Part shown: one piece after another, positions 8,997-16,796 of the stretch
Layout of the letters: every line of letters begins with the position of its first letter
How positions within the stretch are numbered: the stretch's first letter is position 1
Assembly (NCBI GenBank): GCA_965203135.1
Contig: CBDBBO010000001.1
Location: 806,001-870,000 of the forward strand
Source of the DNA: CATOSD01 sp965203135
GTDB lineage: Bacteria; Chloroflexota; Dehalococcoidia; Lucifugimonadales; CATOSD01
Direction of reading: 5' to 3'
Length of the DNA: 64,000 nt
Translations under genes and position numbers: made by a program
Notes under the pieces: generated by a model
Database searches by the model: none
Told to the model about the DNA's origin: nothing
The model's input: only the letters and a program-made list of their open reading frames with translations

Positions 8997-9290
8997 ATGC
9001 AGGCGAAGAAGAAGCTCACATTGGAAGTGAGTGCTGATGTTCACAAGAAGTTGGAGGACATGGCCTCGCTCAGAGCCGAAACCGTTGAACAATATTGCTT
9101 CTCGGCCATTTTGGATGCGTTGTCGCGTGACGAACCCAATGGCGTGAAACAGCGCATGACGCTGGGCGAATGGGCCGACGACTTGAAGGCGAGGCAGAAG
9201 GAACTCTACGGGGACAGGGTGCTGTCCGACGGTTCGGAGGACCTGCGCCAAGCGCGTGAGATAAGAAATGCGCAGATGGATCGTTGGTAG
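8997..9290 (+). CDS. Small protein with ribbon-helix-helix-like N-terminus
   Basis: 97 aa. The beginning (KKKLTLEVSADVHKKLEDMASLRAETVEQYCFSAILDALS) has the strand-helix-helix pattern of CopG/Arc-type DNA-binding proteins, often antitoxins. The rest is charged and helical without a known motif. The ATG at 8997 is chosen over 8988 because AAGGA at 8984-8988 then has proper spacing. No toxin gene lies beside it: the next gene is purL on the opposite strand. It may be an orphan antitoxin or a regulator; family identity is not certain. Confidence 0.55.
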   Translation: MQAKKKLTLEVSADVHKKLEDMASLRAETVEQYCFSAILDALSRDEPNGVKQRMTLGEWADDLKARQKELYGDRVLSDGSEDLRQAREIRNAQMDRW

Positions 9291-9308
9291 CGAGCGGGAA
9301 GGGATTTC

Positions 9309-11585
9309 TTACGCGTCGGCCAGTGCGCGTTCGAGGGCGTTGCCCCACACATAGGCGAGACGGGACACGGGGATGTCGAGCGTGGCGCCGGGGACGACAC
9401 CCCCATCCTGACCTTCCCCCGTCGAGGGGGAAGGGAACAATCGGAGGGTAAGCGTTTCGCCGGCGGTGCGGCCGAGGGGGAGCCAGGGGACGCTCTCTTC
9501 GGCGCAGATGCGGCGCAGGTCGGGCTCGCGGTCGGGGCGGAGCGAGACGATGATGCGGGACTGCCGCTCGCCGAAGAGGGCGGCGTCCCATCTGCCGTGC
9601 ACAGCGAAGTCGGCGCGGAAGCCGATACCGCCGGCGATGCAGCACTCGGCCAGCGCGACGGCCAAGCCGCCGTCGGAGCAGTCGTGGGCGGACTCGGCGA
9701 TGCCCTCGCGGACGAGACGGCGGCAGGCGCGCTGCACGGCCACTTCCAGGTCGAGGTCTATGCGGGGGCGGCCCGCGGTGAGGCCGTGGACAACTTGGAG
9801 GTACTCGCTGGCGGCGAGGTCGTCGGGGCCGCCGGACACTTCGCCCGCGCCGAGCAGCGCGACCAGGCGATCCGGCCCGGCGAAGGCGATGCCGGCGACG
9901 CGCCGCACGTCCTCCACCAGGCCCAGCGCGCCGATTATGGGCGTGGGCCAGATGTCCTGTCCCTGCGTCTCGTTGTACAGGCTCACGTTGCCGCTCACCA
10001 CGGGCGCGCCCAGCGCGCGGCTGGCGGCGGCCATGCCCTCGATGCACTGCTCCAGCTGGTAGTAGGTCCCCGGCTTTTCGGGGTTGCCGAAGTTGAGGCA
10101 GTCGGTGAGCGCGATCGGCTCGGCGCCGGCGCAGGAGACGTTGCGGCACGCCTCGGCGACGGCTATCTGGCCGCCGGCGTAGGGGTCGAGGTAGCAGTAG
10201 CGGCCGTTGCCGTCGGTGGACAGCGCGATGGCGCGTTGCGTGCCCTTGACGCGCACCACGGCGGCGTCTGCGCCCGGCGGCGTGACCGTGTTGGTCTGGA
10301 CCTGGTGGTCGTACTGGCGGTACACCCAGCGCTTGCTGGCGATGTTGGGGGAGGCCAGCAGTCGGAGGAGCGTCTCGCCGGGGCCGTCGGCGGGGAGCGG
10401 CAGACCGGCCAGGTCGTGACGCTGGGCCTCGTCCAGCCATGCCGGTTTTTCGCCTTGCAGACGGTACAGCGGCGGGTCGGTGAGCAGGCGCACGGGCACC
10501 TCGCCCTCAAGCCGGTCGCCGTCTCGGACGCGGGCGACGCCGTCGGCGGTGACGGCGCCTATCACGCTGCACTCGAGGTCCCACTTGTCGAAGATGGCCT
10601 TCACCTGGTCCTCACGGCCGCGGCGGGCGATGACGAGCATCCGCTCCTGGGACTCGGAGAGCATGACCTCGTATGGGGCCATGCCGGAATCGCGGCGGGG
10701 GACGCGGGAGACGTCCAGGTCGATGCCGGCGCCGCCCTTGTCAGCGGCCTCCACGCTGGCGCTGGTGAGGCCGGCGGCGCCGAGGTCCTGCATACCGACG
10801 TAGTGGTCGGTGGCGGCGAGCTCCAGGCACGCCTCGATGAGCGACTTCTCCATGAAGGGGTTGCCCACCTGCACGGTGGGGCGGAGCTCCCTCTCCTCCT
10901 CGAACGACCGGGAGGCCAGGCCGGACGCGCCGTGTATGCCGTCGCGCCCGGTGCGGGCGCCGACCAGCATGAGCGCGCTGCCCGGGACGCCGGCGGCGGC
11001 GCTTACGAGGCTGCGCCTGTCCAGGATGCCGACACACATGGCGTTGACGAGGGGGTTGCCGGAGTAGGTGGGGCCGAAGCCTATCTCGCCGCCGACGTCG
11101 GGCACGCCGATGCAGTTGCCGTAGCCGGATATGCCGGCCACGACGCCCTGGAGCAGGAAGCGGTTGCGCGGCTCGGACAGGTCGCCGAAGCGCAGCGAGT
11201 TGAGCAGGGCGATAGGGCGCGCGCCCATGGCGAAGATGTCGCGGACGATGCCACCGACGCCGGTTGCGGCGCCTTGGTACGGCTCGATCGCGGACGGGTG
11301 GTTGTGGGACTCGATCTTGAACACCACGGCGAGGCCGTCGCCAATGTCCACGGCGCCGGCGTTCTCGCTGCCCGCCCCCACCAGGACGCGCGGGCCGTCC
11401 CCGGGCAGCAGGCGGAGCAGCGGCTTGGAGTGCTTGTAGCCGCAGTGCTCGCTCCACAGCGAGCCGAACAGGCCGAGCTCGAGCTCGTTGGGGACCCTGC
11501 CGAGTCGCTCGACTATGGCCTCGTACTCCCGCTCGGACAGGGCGAGGCTGTCGAGGGCTTCGCGTGTTTCAGGGGATAGCGTCAT
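9309..11585 (-). CDS. purL: Phosphoribosylformylglycinamidine synthase, large subunit
   Basis: ATP-dependent amidation of FGAR to FGAM, the fourth step of purine synthesis. The 758 aa length is that of the small (PurQ/PurS-dependent) PurL type. Visible blocks: LFGSLWSEHCGYKHSK, KIESHNHPSAIEPYQGAATGVGGIVRDIFAMGARPIA, GVPDVGGEIGFG, MVGARTGRDGIHGA, and NCLNFGNPEKP and SDGGLAVALAE-type blocks in the second half. Near the C-terminus (about residues 715-733) the sequence FPSPSTGEGQDGG is encoded by an inserted palindromic repeat (9398-9437), in frame and apparently tolerated. It lies 14 bases after the hotdog thioesterase in an operon. PurQ and PurS are not in this window. Confidence 0.94.
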   Translation of the reverse strand: MTLSPETREALDSLALSEREYEAIVERLGRVPNELELGLFGSLWSEHCGYKHSKPLLRLLPGDGPRVLVGAGSENAGAVDIGDGLAVVFKIESHNHPSAIEPYQGAATGVGGIVRDIFAMGARPIALLNSLRFGDLSEPRNRFLLQGVVAGISGYGNCIGVPDVGGEIGFGPTYSGNPLVNAMCVGILDRRSLVSAAAGVPGSALMLVGARTGRDGIHGASGLASRSFEEERELRPTVQVGNPFMEKSLIEACLELAATDHYVGMQDLGAAGLTSASVEAADKGGAGIDLDVSRVPRRDSGMAPYEVMLSESQERMLVIARRGREDQVKAIFDKWDLECSVIGAVTADGVARVRDGDRLEGEVPVRLLTDPPLYRLQGEKPAWLDEAQRHDLAGLPLPADGPGETLLRLLASPNIASKRWVYRQYDHQVQTNTVTPPGADAAVVRVKGTQRAIALSTDGNGRYCYLDPYAGGQIAVAEACRNVSCAGAEPIALTDCLNFGNPEKPGTYYQLEQCIEGMAAASRALGAPVVSGNVSLYNETQGQDIWPTPIIGALGLVEDVRRVAGIAFAGPDRLVALLGAGEVSGGPDDLAASEYLQVVHGLTAGRPRIDLDLEVAVQRACRRLVREGIAESAHDCSDGGLAVALAECCIAGGIGFRADFAVHGRWDAALFGERQSRIIVSLRPDREPDLRRICAEESVPWLPLGRTAGETLTLRLFPSPSTGEGQDGGVVPGATLDIPVSRLAYVWGNALERALADA
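9398..9437. repeat. Palindromic repeat inserted in frame within purL (copy 2)
   Basis: CACCCCCATCCTGACC followed by the hairpin core TTCCCCC-GTCGA-GGGGGAA. It shares the full arrangement with copies at 13014 and 56149. Here it is translated on the minus strand as PSPSTGEGQDGGV. The CTGA at the junction (CTAA in the copy at 13014) turns what would be a TAG stop into CAG, so the frame stays open. Confidence 0.85.
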
Positions 11586-11599
11586 CTGCGGCGGTCTGT

Positions 11600-12088
11600 C
11601 TATCCCCTGCCGGAGCCGATAGCGGCGAGGCCGGGCAGGTCGGCGACGGGGATGACCTCGCCGGTGGACTCGAAGGTGTCGATCAGGCGGCGGACGTCGT
11701 CGGGGACGGGGCGGGAGACGCGGGCGGCCTCATCGTGGTTGACATAGATGGCGACGCCGCGGGTGAGCGGTTCCTCGTCACAGCCGCGGTAGATTTCGCA
11801 GAGGGCGGTGATGCTGGAGTTGCCGACGCGCTGGATCTTCCAGCAAACGCTGAGGACATCGTCCAGGTGGGCGGCAGCGAAGAAGTCTAGGGACATCTTG
11901 ACGGTGGCAAAGTCGAGGTGGCGGCGCATGGCGGGGTCGTAGATGGCGATTCCGAGGTTGCGGAAGTACTCGGCCTGTCCGATCTCGATGAAGTTGGCGT
12001 AGGCTGCGCTGTAGACGACGCCCTGCACGTCGCACTCGGCCCAGCGGACCCTGAGGGTGTGGCTGAAATTGAAGTCGTCCCTGGCCAT
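11600..12088 (-). CDS. Hotdog-fold acyl-CoA thioesterase (4-hydroxybenzoyl-CoA thioesterase type)
   Basis: 162 aa. The N-terminal RVRWAECDVQGVVYSAAYANFIEIGQAEYF is the 4HBT signature with the catalytic aspartate in ECD and the helix carrying the FIE motif. The remainder fits the single hotdog fold. The substrate is unknown; the family hydrolyses acyl-CoA esters. ATG at 12088. The gene lies between a zinc-ribbon gene and purL on the same strand, 14 bases from purL, so the three are probably one transcript although their functions do not obviously connect. Confidence 0.85.
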   Translation of the reverse strand: MARDDFNFSHTLRVRWAECDVQGVVYSAAYANFIEIGQAEYFRNLGIAIYDPAMRRHLDFATVKMSLDFFAAAHLDDVLSVCWKIQRVGNSSITALCEIYRGCDEEPLTRGVAIYVNHDEAARVSRPVPDDVRRLIDTFESTGEVIPVADLPGLAAIGSGRG

Positions 12089-12140
12089 ACGGGGGACAGT
12101 ATAGCAGCATGGGAAGCGGGGCGTGGGGGTGTTGGGCGCC

Positions 12141-12422
12141 TTACGCCGCGAGGCGGGGGCTGTACAGGTGGCCGCACTTGCGGCAGCGGTAGACGGTGTT
12201 GTCCCGCTCGCGGAGCTTTTCGAGCGCGATGACGAAGTCGGAATCGCAGCGCGGGCACAGGAGGTCCAGTTCCGTGAGCGGCAGAAAGCCGAAGCCGGGC
12301 AGCCTGCGCTCCACCAGCTCGCCGACCGGCGGCCGGTGGCCGCACTGCACGCACCTGACGTCGGTGGTGTCGGTCGTGTCGACGTCTCCGCCGCACCTTG
12401 GACATCTCTTGAGTAGGAACAC
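12141..12422 (-). CDS. Multi-zinc-ribbon protein of unknown function
   Basis: 93 aa with four CxxC pairs: CPRC and CVQC in the first half, CPRC and CRKC in the second. This suggests two rubredoxin- or ribbon-like zinc knuckles joined by a hydrophobic linker (LPGFGFLPLTELDL). It starts at a GTG (12422) with GGAGG 6 bases upstream. The strong promoter at 12557-12528 lies about 105 bases upstream. First gene of a likely operon with the thioesterase and purL. No family recognised beyond the zinc ribbons. Confidence 0.7.
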   Translation of the reverse strand: MFLLKRCPRCGGDVDTTDTTDVRCVQCGHRPPVGELVERRLPGFGFLPLTELDLLCPRCDSDFVIALEKLRERDNTVYRCRKCGHLYSPRLAA

Positions 12423-12527
12423 CTGGAAACCTCCGCGCCATAATCGTCGTGTCGCCCTCGAACAACGTCCGGACGCCTGTAGCCCGAAAACCCGATCGCG
12501 GGCCACGCCCGCGTCTTGACGAACAAA

Positions 12528-12557
12528 ATTATACGAAATGGCGAACAATTGTGTCAA
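12528..12557 (-). promoter_or_regulatory. Strong sigma-70 promoter for the zinc-ribbon/thioesterase/purL operon
   Basis: Minus strand: TTGACA (12557-12552), 18 bases, TATAAT (12533-12528), both boxes perfect. The spacer next to the -35 box includes GAAC-AATT-GTGT (read on the plus strand), a degenerate GAAC-N4-GTTC site. A second GTTCG lies just after the -10. The XRE gene starts divergently 90 bases away. Confidence 0.65.
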
Positions 12558-12646
12558 TAGCGTCCATACACGGGCGTCGGCTACAATCTGGGCAGCGGCG
12601 TCCAACGGACGGGCGCTCGCCGGAGTGGACAGGCGTACGGAGCAGC

Positions 12647-13027
12647 ATGGCCGAGCGGGAGCGCACATACGGGGGGCTTGCCGACATGGTGAGGGAGGCC
12701 CGGCGCGGCAGGGGCATGACGCAGCGGCAGTTGTCGCTCGCCCTGGGCATGAGCCAGGGCTACGTCGGGCACCTGGAGAGCGGGCGGTTCCGGCCGACGG
12801 TGGAGACGCTGAAGGCACTGGCGACCACTCTTGGTCTGCTGTACGGCGCGCTGGCGGTGGAGGCGGGATACATCACCGCCGAGGAGTATGAGAATCCGCT
12901 GGAGGACGAGCAGCTCGCTCGGCTGCACGAGGTGAGCGACCTGACCGACGACGAATGGGAGTCGGTGCGGGATTTCGCGCGCTACGTGCGCAGCACACGG
13001 CGGGGTGCGGTTACACCCCCATCCTAA
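12647..13027 (+). CDS. XRE-family transcriptional regulator
   Basis: 126 aa with a helix-turn-helix at residues ~10-65 (MVREARRGRGMTQRQLSLALGMSQGYVGHLESGRFRPTVETLKALATTLG). A short helical C-terminal region follows. The end of the reading frame lies inside a palindromic repeat: the last codons (TPPS and TAA) come from CACCCCCATCCTAA. ATG at 12647. It converges on the ImmA-like gene with a 4-base overlap; such pairs are normally co-directional in phage and ICE regulation, so the arrangement is unusual. It may be a repressor controlled by the neighbouring metallopeptidase-like protein. Confidence 0.85.
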   Translation: MAERERTYGGLADMVREARRGRGMTQRQLSLALGMSQGYVGHLESGRFRPTVETLKALATTLGLLYGALAVEAGYITAEEYENPLEDEQLARLHEVSDLTDDEWESVRDFARYVRSTRRGAVTPPS

Positions 13028-13053
13028 CCTTCCCCCGTCGAGGGGGAAGGGAC
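13014..13053. repeat. Palindromic repeat providing both stop codons of a convergent gene pair (copy 3)
   Basis: Same sequence type as copies at 9398 and 56149. On the plus strand its TAA stops the XRE gene; on the minus strand its TAG stops the ImmA-like gene. The two stops overlap in the four bases CTAA (13024-13027). The hairpin itself is positioned as a terminator for the XRE transcript and is translated at the end of ImmA as PSPSTGEG. Confidence 0.85.
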
Positions 13054-13467
13054 AATAGGAGACTGGCGGGTCAGTTCCGCCACCAGCGGGAACTTGGCGT
13101 CCGGGATGCCGAGCTCCGGCGCGCCGAGGCGCCAGCCGTCCGGTCCGCCGAGCAGGTAGGCGGCGAACTCCTCGGCCTGCCTTTCTGCTTTCGCCCGGTT
13201 CACCCACTGCCAGCTCTCCAGGTAGAAGCTCGTGCCCAGGTGTAACAGGTGGTGTCCCGTGGCGTGCGCCACCAGCCACCGGAACTCGGCGCGCGGCAGC
13301 CCGGGGCGGACGCCTATCACGCCGTCGATGATCACCTCTTTCAGCCTGCCGCTGAAGGGAAACTCCACCACCCGCAGCCCGAGCGCGCGGGTCAGCGCCC
13401 GTAGGTCGACCGGCGTTCGCAGGTTGTGGTCGCGCCAGGTCTGGGCGGCCATGAGTCTGCCGTGCAA
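13024..13467 (-). CDS. ImmA/IrrE-like metallopeptidase homologue with altered active site
   Basis: 147 aa. The layout fits COG2856: N-terminal region with a strand-forming segment (LRVVEFPF), then AHATGHHLLH, where HExxH would be expected, and a downstream AEEFAAYLL helix that normally bears the third ligand. The catalytic glutamate position is alanine (HATGH), so peptidase activity is doubtful unless the E is replaced functionally. The C-terminal PSPSTGEG is encoded by the palindromic repeat. The insertion sequence ends about 15 bases upstream of the ATG (13467), so native upstream sequence, including any promoter, has been separated from it. Partner of the XRE gene by position. Confidence 0.68.
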   Translation of the reverse strand: MHGRLMAAQTWRDHNLRTPVDLRALTRALGLRVVEFPFSGRLKEVIIDGVIGVRPGLPRAEFRWLVAHATGHHLLHLGTSFYLESWQWVNRAKAERQAEEFAAYLLGGPDGWRLGAPELGIPDAKFPLVAELTRQSPIVPSPSTGEG

Positions 13468-13481
13468 TTCGAACCTCCGTG

Positions 13482-14783
13482 CGACCTCAAAATCAATGGT
13501 TACCGAACGAGAGGTGTGACCTCAAAATTACGGTTACCAGCGGTGTTCCAGTTTAGGGGGTCTCCACGCCTCCACGCCAGGCCTTGCAGCTTCTCGATCT
13601 CCGAGTCGATCTGACGACTCAGCCACAGCGGGTTGAGCGACGCGTACAGCTTCTCGAACACCACCCGCCGAGCACCCACAAGCGCCCCACTCCCGAGCAT
13701 CCGCCGGTACGGGGTCATACCCTCGTCGTGCATACGCACCACCCGATCACCCTGTCGACTCTTCCCAATGAGCCGACGCACCGGCTGGAAGAAGTTCGCC
13801 TGCAGCCGCGCCAAAGAGTACACCTGCTGCATCTGCCTGAAGGCCGCGGACGAAGAGTACCGGCTGTGCCCGGTCAGCCGACGCACCACCGCGCCGTTCT
13901 TCTGCTCGACGTGCGCGCTGTCGTTCTTACGGTACGGCCTGCTCCTTGTGAACGTGATGCCGTTGTTCTCGCAGTAGGCGTACAGACCGCGGTTGATGAA
14001 CTCAGAGCCGTTGTCCGAGTCCAGCCCCAGCAGAGGCACAGGCAACCTCCCCCGCATCCTGCGTATCGCCGCACCCACACGCTCCTGAGTCTTACCCCAC
14101 ACAACGTCCATGTCCACCCATCCCGTAGCTACGTCCACCGCCGTCACGGTCCACAGGTAGAACCCCTCCGTCGTCGCTCCGCAGTGCGCAACCGTGTCCA
14201 CCTCCACGAAGCCGGGCCGGGCGTCGTCCCACTCCCAGTAGGTCCGCACCGGGATGCGGTTCCGAAGCAGAGTCCCTGCCTTGGTAAGGCTGGTCGCTCT
14301 CTTCCTCACCGGCGCCTGGTGCGCAGCCAGCAACCGCTCAAGCGTCGCCGCGCTTGCCCGCCCGAGCCTGGTCTCAATCCAACAGTCCAACTCCAGTTCG
14401 CCGAACTCGGCCAGCCGCGACGCCAGCTCCCCCACGAACGGGTGCAGCCTTCTGGCGCCTATCCCGCCCGCCGCCTCGTGCACCACCCGGACCGCCTCGG
14501 CCACCTCCGGACCGTACTCGACCGGTCTGCCCACGCGCCCTCCCTTACCTTCTCGCCTCCGACCCGACAGGGCTCGTATCGCCGACTTCCTGTGATAGCC
14601 GGTCACGGCTTCCACCTCGTCCAGTATCTTTCCCTTCTCCTTCTTACCCGCCTTCAGGTACCTATCCATCTGCCGCTCCAGGTACTCTCGGACGCTCTTT
14701 TGGTTCACGGTTACCTCCAGCTTTTGGGTAACCGTAATTTTGAGGTACATTCTCCACTTCGGTAACCATAATTTTGATGTCAT
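13482..14783 (-). mobile_element. Insertion sequence with doubled terminal repeats
   Basis: Each end carries two copies of a ~21-25 base site. Inner sites: 13518-13538 and 14727-14747 (inverted), identical over ACCTCAAAATTACGGTTACC. Outer sites: about 13482-13507 and 14758-14782 (inverted), of the form TCAAAAT-N-TGGTTACCGAA with one indel. The single DDE transposase gene fills nearly the entire space between the outer ends. No clear target-site duplication could be read. Confidence 0.8.
13500..14783 (-). CDS. DDE transposase (rve integrase core)
   Basis: 427 aa in the longest form. Residues ~30-110 hold an N-terminal helical/HTH-like DNA-binding region (EVEAVTGYHRKSAIRAL). The rve catalytic core follows with the acidic triad in EVDTVAHCG, LDSDNGSEF and VEQKNGAVVR. 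The start at 14783 lies within the right outer terminal repeat and the TAA stop within the left one; a later start (for example GTG or ATG ahead of MDRYLKAGKKEKG) is quite possible. The frame is intact, so the element could still be active. It has no second frame, so no programmed frameshift is needed. Confidence 0.85.
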   Translation of the reverse strand: MTSKLWLPKWRMYLKITVTQKLEVTVNQKSVREYLERQMDRYLKAGKKEKGKILDEVEAVTGYHRKSAIRALSGRRREGKGGRVGRPVEYGPEVAEAVRVVHEAAGGIGARRLHPFVGELASRLAEFGELELDCWIETRLGRASAATLERLLAAHQAPVRKRATSLTKAGTLLRNRIPVRTYWEWDDARPGFVEVDTVAHCGATTEGFYLWTVTAVDVATGWVDMDVVWGKTQERVGAAIRRMRGRLPVPLLGLDSDNGSEFINRGLYAYCENNGITFTRSRPYRKNDSAHVEQKNGAVVRRLTGHSRYSSSAAFRQMQQVYSLARLQANFFQPVRRLIGKSRQGDRVVRMHDEGMTPYRRMLGSGALVGARRVVFEKLYASLNPLWLSRQIDSEIEKLQGLAWRRGDPLNWNTAGNRNFEVTPLVR

Positions 14784-14822
14784 GCGCCTCTTCTTCCATA
14801 AAGAACTGATGTGCTATTATGA

Positions 14823-14903
14823 TGGCAAGCGCCGATGGCGCTGTCAAGCGCGAGGCGGCCGGCAGCGCATGCGGGAGAAGTCGCCAAGCCAAACGGATGG
14901 GCG
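14823..14903. repeat. 3' flank duplicated with the lipoprotein gene (copy A)
   Basis: About 80 bases following the stop of the copy A lipoprotein gene, closely matching 16711-16794 after copy B. Both begin (minus-strand order reversed) around a small hairpin GCGCC-GAT-GGCGC, a possible terminator. It marks the boundary of the ~1.95 kb unit that was duplicated. Confidence 0.7.
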
Positions 14904-14905
14904 GT

Positions 14906-16633
14906 CTATGGGCAGAAGAACAGCGACCGCCGCGTTACTCCGGCCACCCATGGCAGCGCGCGCGGATGCGCGGGCAGGACCCATTCCACGTCCTTCGAGG
15001 CGTCCGTGATGACGATGCGCGTAGCGTCCCCGGCTTTCGTGGTCAGGGCGCCGTCCCGGTAGTAACCAAGCAGGTACTCCGTGCACCGGTCTATCGTCCA
15101 CCATAGGGACAGTATGCCCGCGGCGTCCTCTCTGGAGATGTCTGCCGTATCGTAGATCACGTAGAAGGCTCCCTCGTTCTGTCTCGTTATCTCGGTGTGC
15201 TTATCGAGGTCGATGGTGCCAAAGCGGAACACCATCTCCCCCTGCTCCCCGACCGCGGGACCGCTCCAGCGGAGTTGAACCTTTATGCGGACCCTGGAGA
15301 GCGTCCGGGTAGTCCTCGCCTCGGCCCACTCGCCGAATCCGGCGTAGAACTCCTCGACGGAGAGGCCGAATGCGTCCTTGAAGGCGCGTTTCCACGGGCG
15401 GTCGTACAGGAGCCTCCAGAATTCAACGTACGCACGCTCTCGCTCGGCGACCTCCTCGATCAGGTAGGTAGCCGCGAGGTCTCCGAGATCGTAGCCGCAT
15501 TTCGTGTCGTGGAAGTCGCGGTAGCTCTCCGCGCCGCGCAGCATCGACGCGAGGTCGCCTATCGACTCGGGTTCCAGCAGGCGCTCCGTCTCCAGGCAAC
15601 CCCGCGGCGCGTCGTCTTCGGCGAGGAGAGGGCGGATGGCGGGGCTGGTCGTCCCGTACAGGTGCTCGGCGTACACGGCGGTGCCTTCCACCAACCAGTG
15701 AGGTTCGGCCGCGTTCGGGTATCCAGAAGCCGTCTCGCCGTTCGGCAGCGGCCTGAACCCAGAGGCGCTCTGGGCCTGCAGGACGTGGAAATACTCGTGG
15801 GCGATGGGTCCCACCGGCGCGCGCTCCGGCCACCAAGTCGAGTACGCTATGACAATCAGGGCTCCCCCGCGAATCGTGGAGTCGGCCCAGGCGCGAGCGT
15901 CGGGAATCAGCCCGGCACGGACACTATCGAGGTCGTCTCCGGTCAGGCTCCGATACGCGCCCTCCATGGCGTCGAAGTCCGTGGCCACAAGCACTGTGAA
16001 GCCTGTCGCTTCGACCCCGTACCTGTCGGCGAAGAAGCCGCGCGTACGCTCCATCTCCTCGCGGAGTACGGCCCTGTGCTCGTCGGGGATGTCTCCCACG
16101 AACACCCACCTCGGCGGGGCCGACGACGCCACGGGTATGGGTGTTGGGGTTGGCGTGTTCGTGGGAGTCGCGGTCGGGATGGGCGTGTTCGTGGGAGTCG
16201 GCGCTTGGGTCGGCGTGGGCATGGGGGTGAACGTCGCCGTGGCCGCGGGGGTTGGGGTGAAGGTCGGGGTAGGCGTGAAGGCCGCGGTTGCGGTGGGCGT
16301 GAGCGTCGGCGTCGGCGAAGGAGTCGGTGTCTTGGTAGGCGCGGACGTTGGTGTTGGAGTCAGTGTCGCGGTGACGGTTGGCGTCCGGGTCGGTGTAGAC
16401 GTGGGCGTCGGCATGGGCGTCCGTGTGGCCGTGGGCTCTGGTGTGTTGGTCGGTGTCGGCGTGAGGGTTGGCGTCGGCATGGGCGTCGCGGTGGCCGTGG
16501 GTGCGGGCACTGGGGAGAGCGTGGGGACGATCTGGGCCACCGCGGGCGGCTCGTCGGCATGGTCGCCCGAACACGCGGCCAGGAGCGCGGCGGCGAGCAC
16601 GAACAAGCAGACGGACGCGAGCGTTGTCCTCAT
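14906..16633 (-). CDS. Lipoprotein zinc metallopeptidase on a Thr/Pro stalk (copy A)
   Basis: 575 aa. Signal peptide with lipobox LAAC (lipidated Cys21), then a ~150-residue Thr/Pro-rich stalk (TPTPTP, NTPIPTATP) that would hold the catalytic domain away from the membrane. The C-terminal domain has HEYFHVLQ (His279) and, about 40 residues later, WLVEGTAVYAEHLYG, the HExxH plus downstream E pattern of gluzincin-type peptidases. The final ~120 residues look like a beta-rich substrate or binding module. It is a tandem paralogue of the next gene (16797-18587), with matching start regions and matching 3' flanks. Substrate unknown; surface degradation of protein or peptidoglycan is an inference. 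Confidence 0.75.
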   Translation of the reverse strand: MRTTLASVCLFVLAAALLAACSGDHADEPPAVAQIVPTLSPVPAPTATATPMPTPTLTPTPTNTPEPTATRTPMPTPTSTPTRTPTVTATLTPTPTSAPTKTPTPSPTPTLTPTATAAFTPTPTFTPTPAATATFTPMPTPTQAPTPTNTPIPTATPTNTPTPTPIPVASSAPPRWVFVGDIPDEHRAVLREEMERTRGFFADRYGVEATGFTVLVATDFDAMEGAYRSLTGDDLDSVRAGLIPDARAWADSTIRGGALIVIAYSTWWPERAPVGPIAHEYFHVLQAQSASGFRPLPNGETASGYPNAAEPHWLVEGTAVYAEHLYGTTSPAIRPLLAEDDAPRGCLETERLLEPESIGDLASMLRGAESYRDFHDTKCGYDLGDLAATYLIEEVAERERAYVEFWRLLYDRPWKRAFKDAFGLSVEEFYAGFGEWAEARTTRTLSRVRIKVQLRWSGPAVGEQGEMVFRFGTIDLDKHTEITRQNEGAFYVIYDTADISREDAAGILSLWWTIDRCTEYLLGYYRDGALTTKAGDATRIVITDASKDVEWVLPAHPRALPWVAGVTRRSLFFCP

Positions 16634-16710
16634 GGAGGCTTCTCCTCTCGGTGAGGCGGCGAATGGGCTTCCCCAACGTATTCTCTTTGGCCAGTAATGT
16701 TCATATGTAG

Positions 16711-16794
16711 TGGCAGGCGCCGATGGCGCTGTCAGGCGCGAGGCGGTCGACAGCGCATGCGGCAGAAGTCGTCAAACCAAACGGATGGACGGCG
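16711..16794. repeat. 3' flank duplicated with the lipoprotein gene (copy B)
   Basis: Counterpart of 14823-14903, with the same GCGCC-GAT-GGCGC hairpin and the same order of blocks. It lies between the stop of copy B and the promoter region of copy A, so it may terminate copy B. Confidence 0.7.
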
Positions 16795-16796
16795 GC

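Noticed and set aside
9398..9437. Intein or large insertion domain in PurL
   Set aside because: Only about a dozen extra residues, fully explained by the short palindromic repeat.
9597..11579. 660-residue plus-strand open frame opposite purL
   Set aside because: Antisense shadow caused by high GC. Composition (Ala/Gly/Val/His/Asp-rich, no motifs) and the unambiguous purL on the other strand rule it out.
16139..16540. CRISPR-like or minisatellite repeat
   Set aside because: The short repeats encode Thr/Pro dipeptides of a lipoprotein stalk; spacing is irregular and there are no spacers or cas genes.
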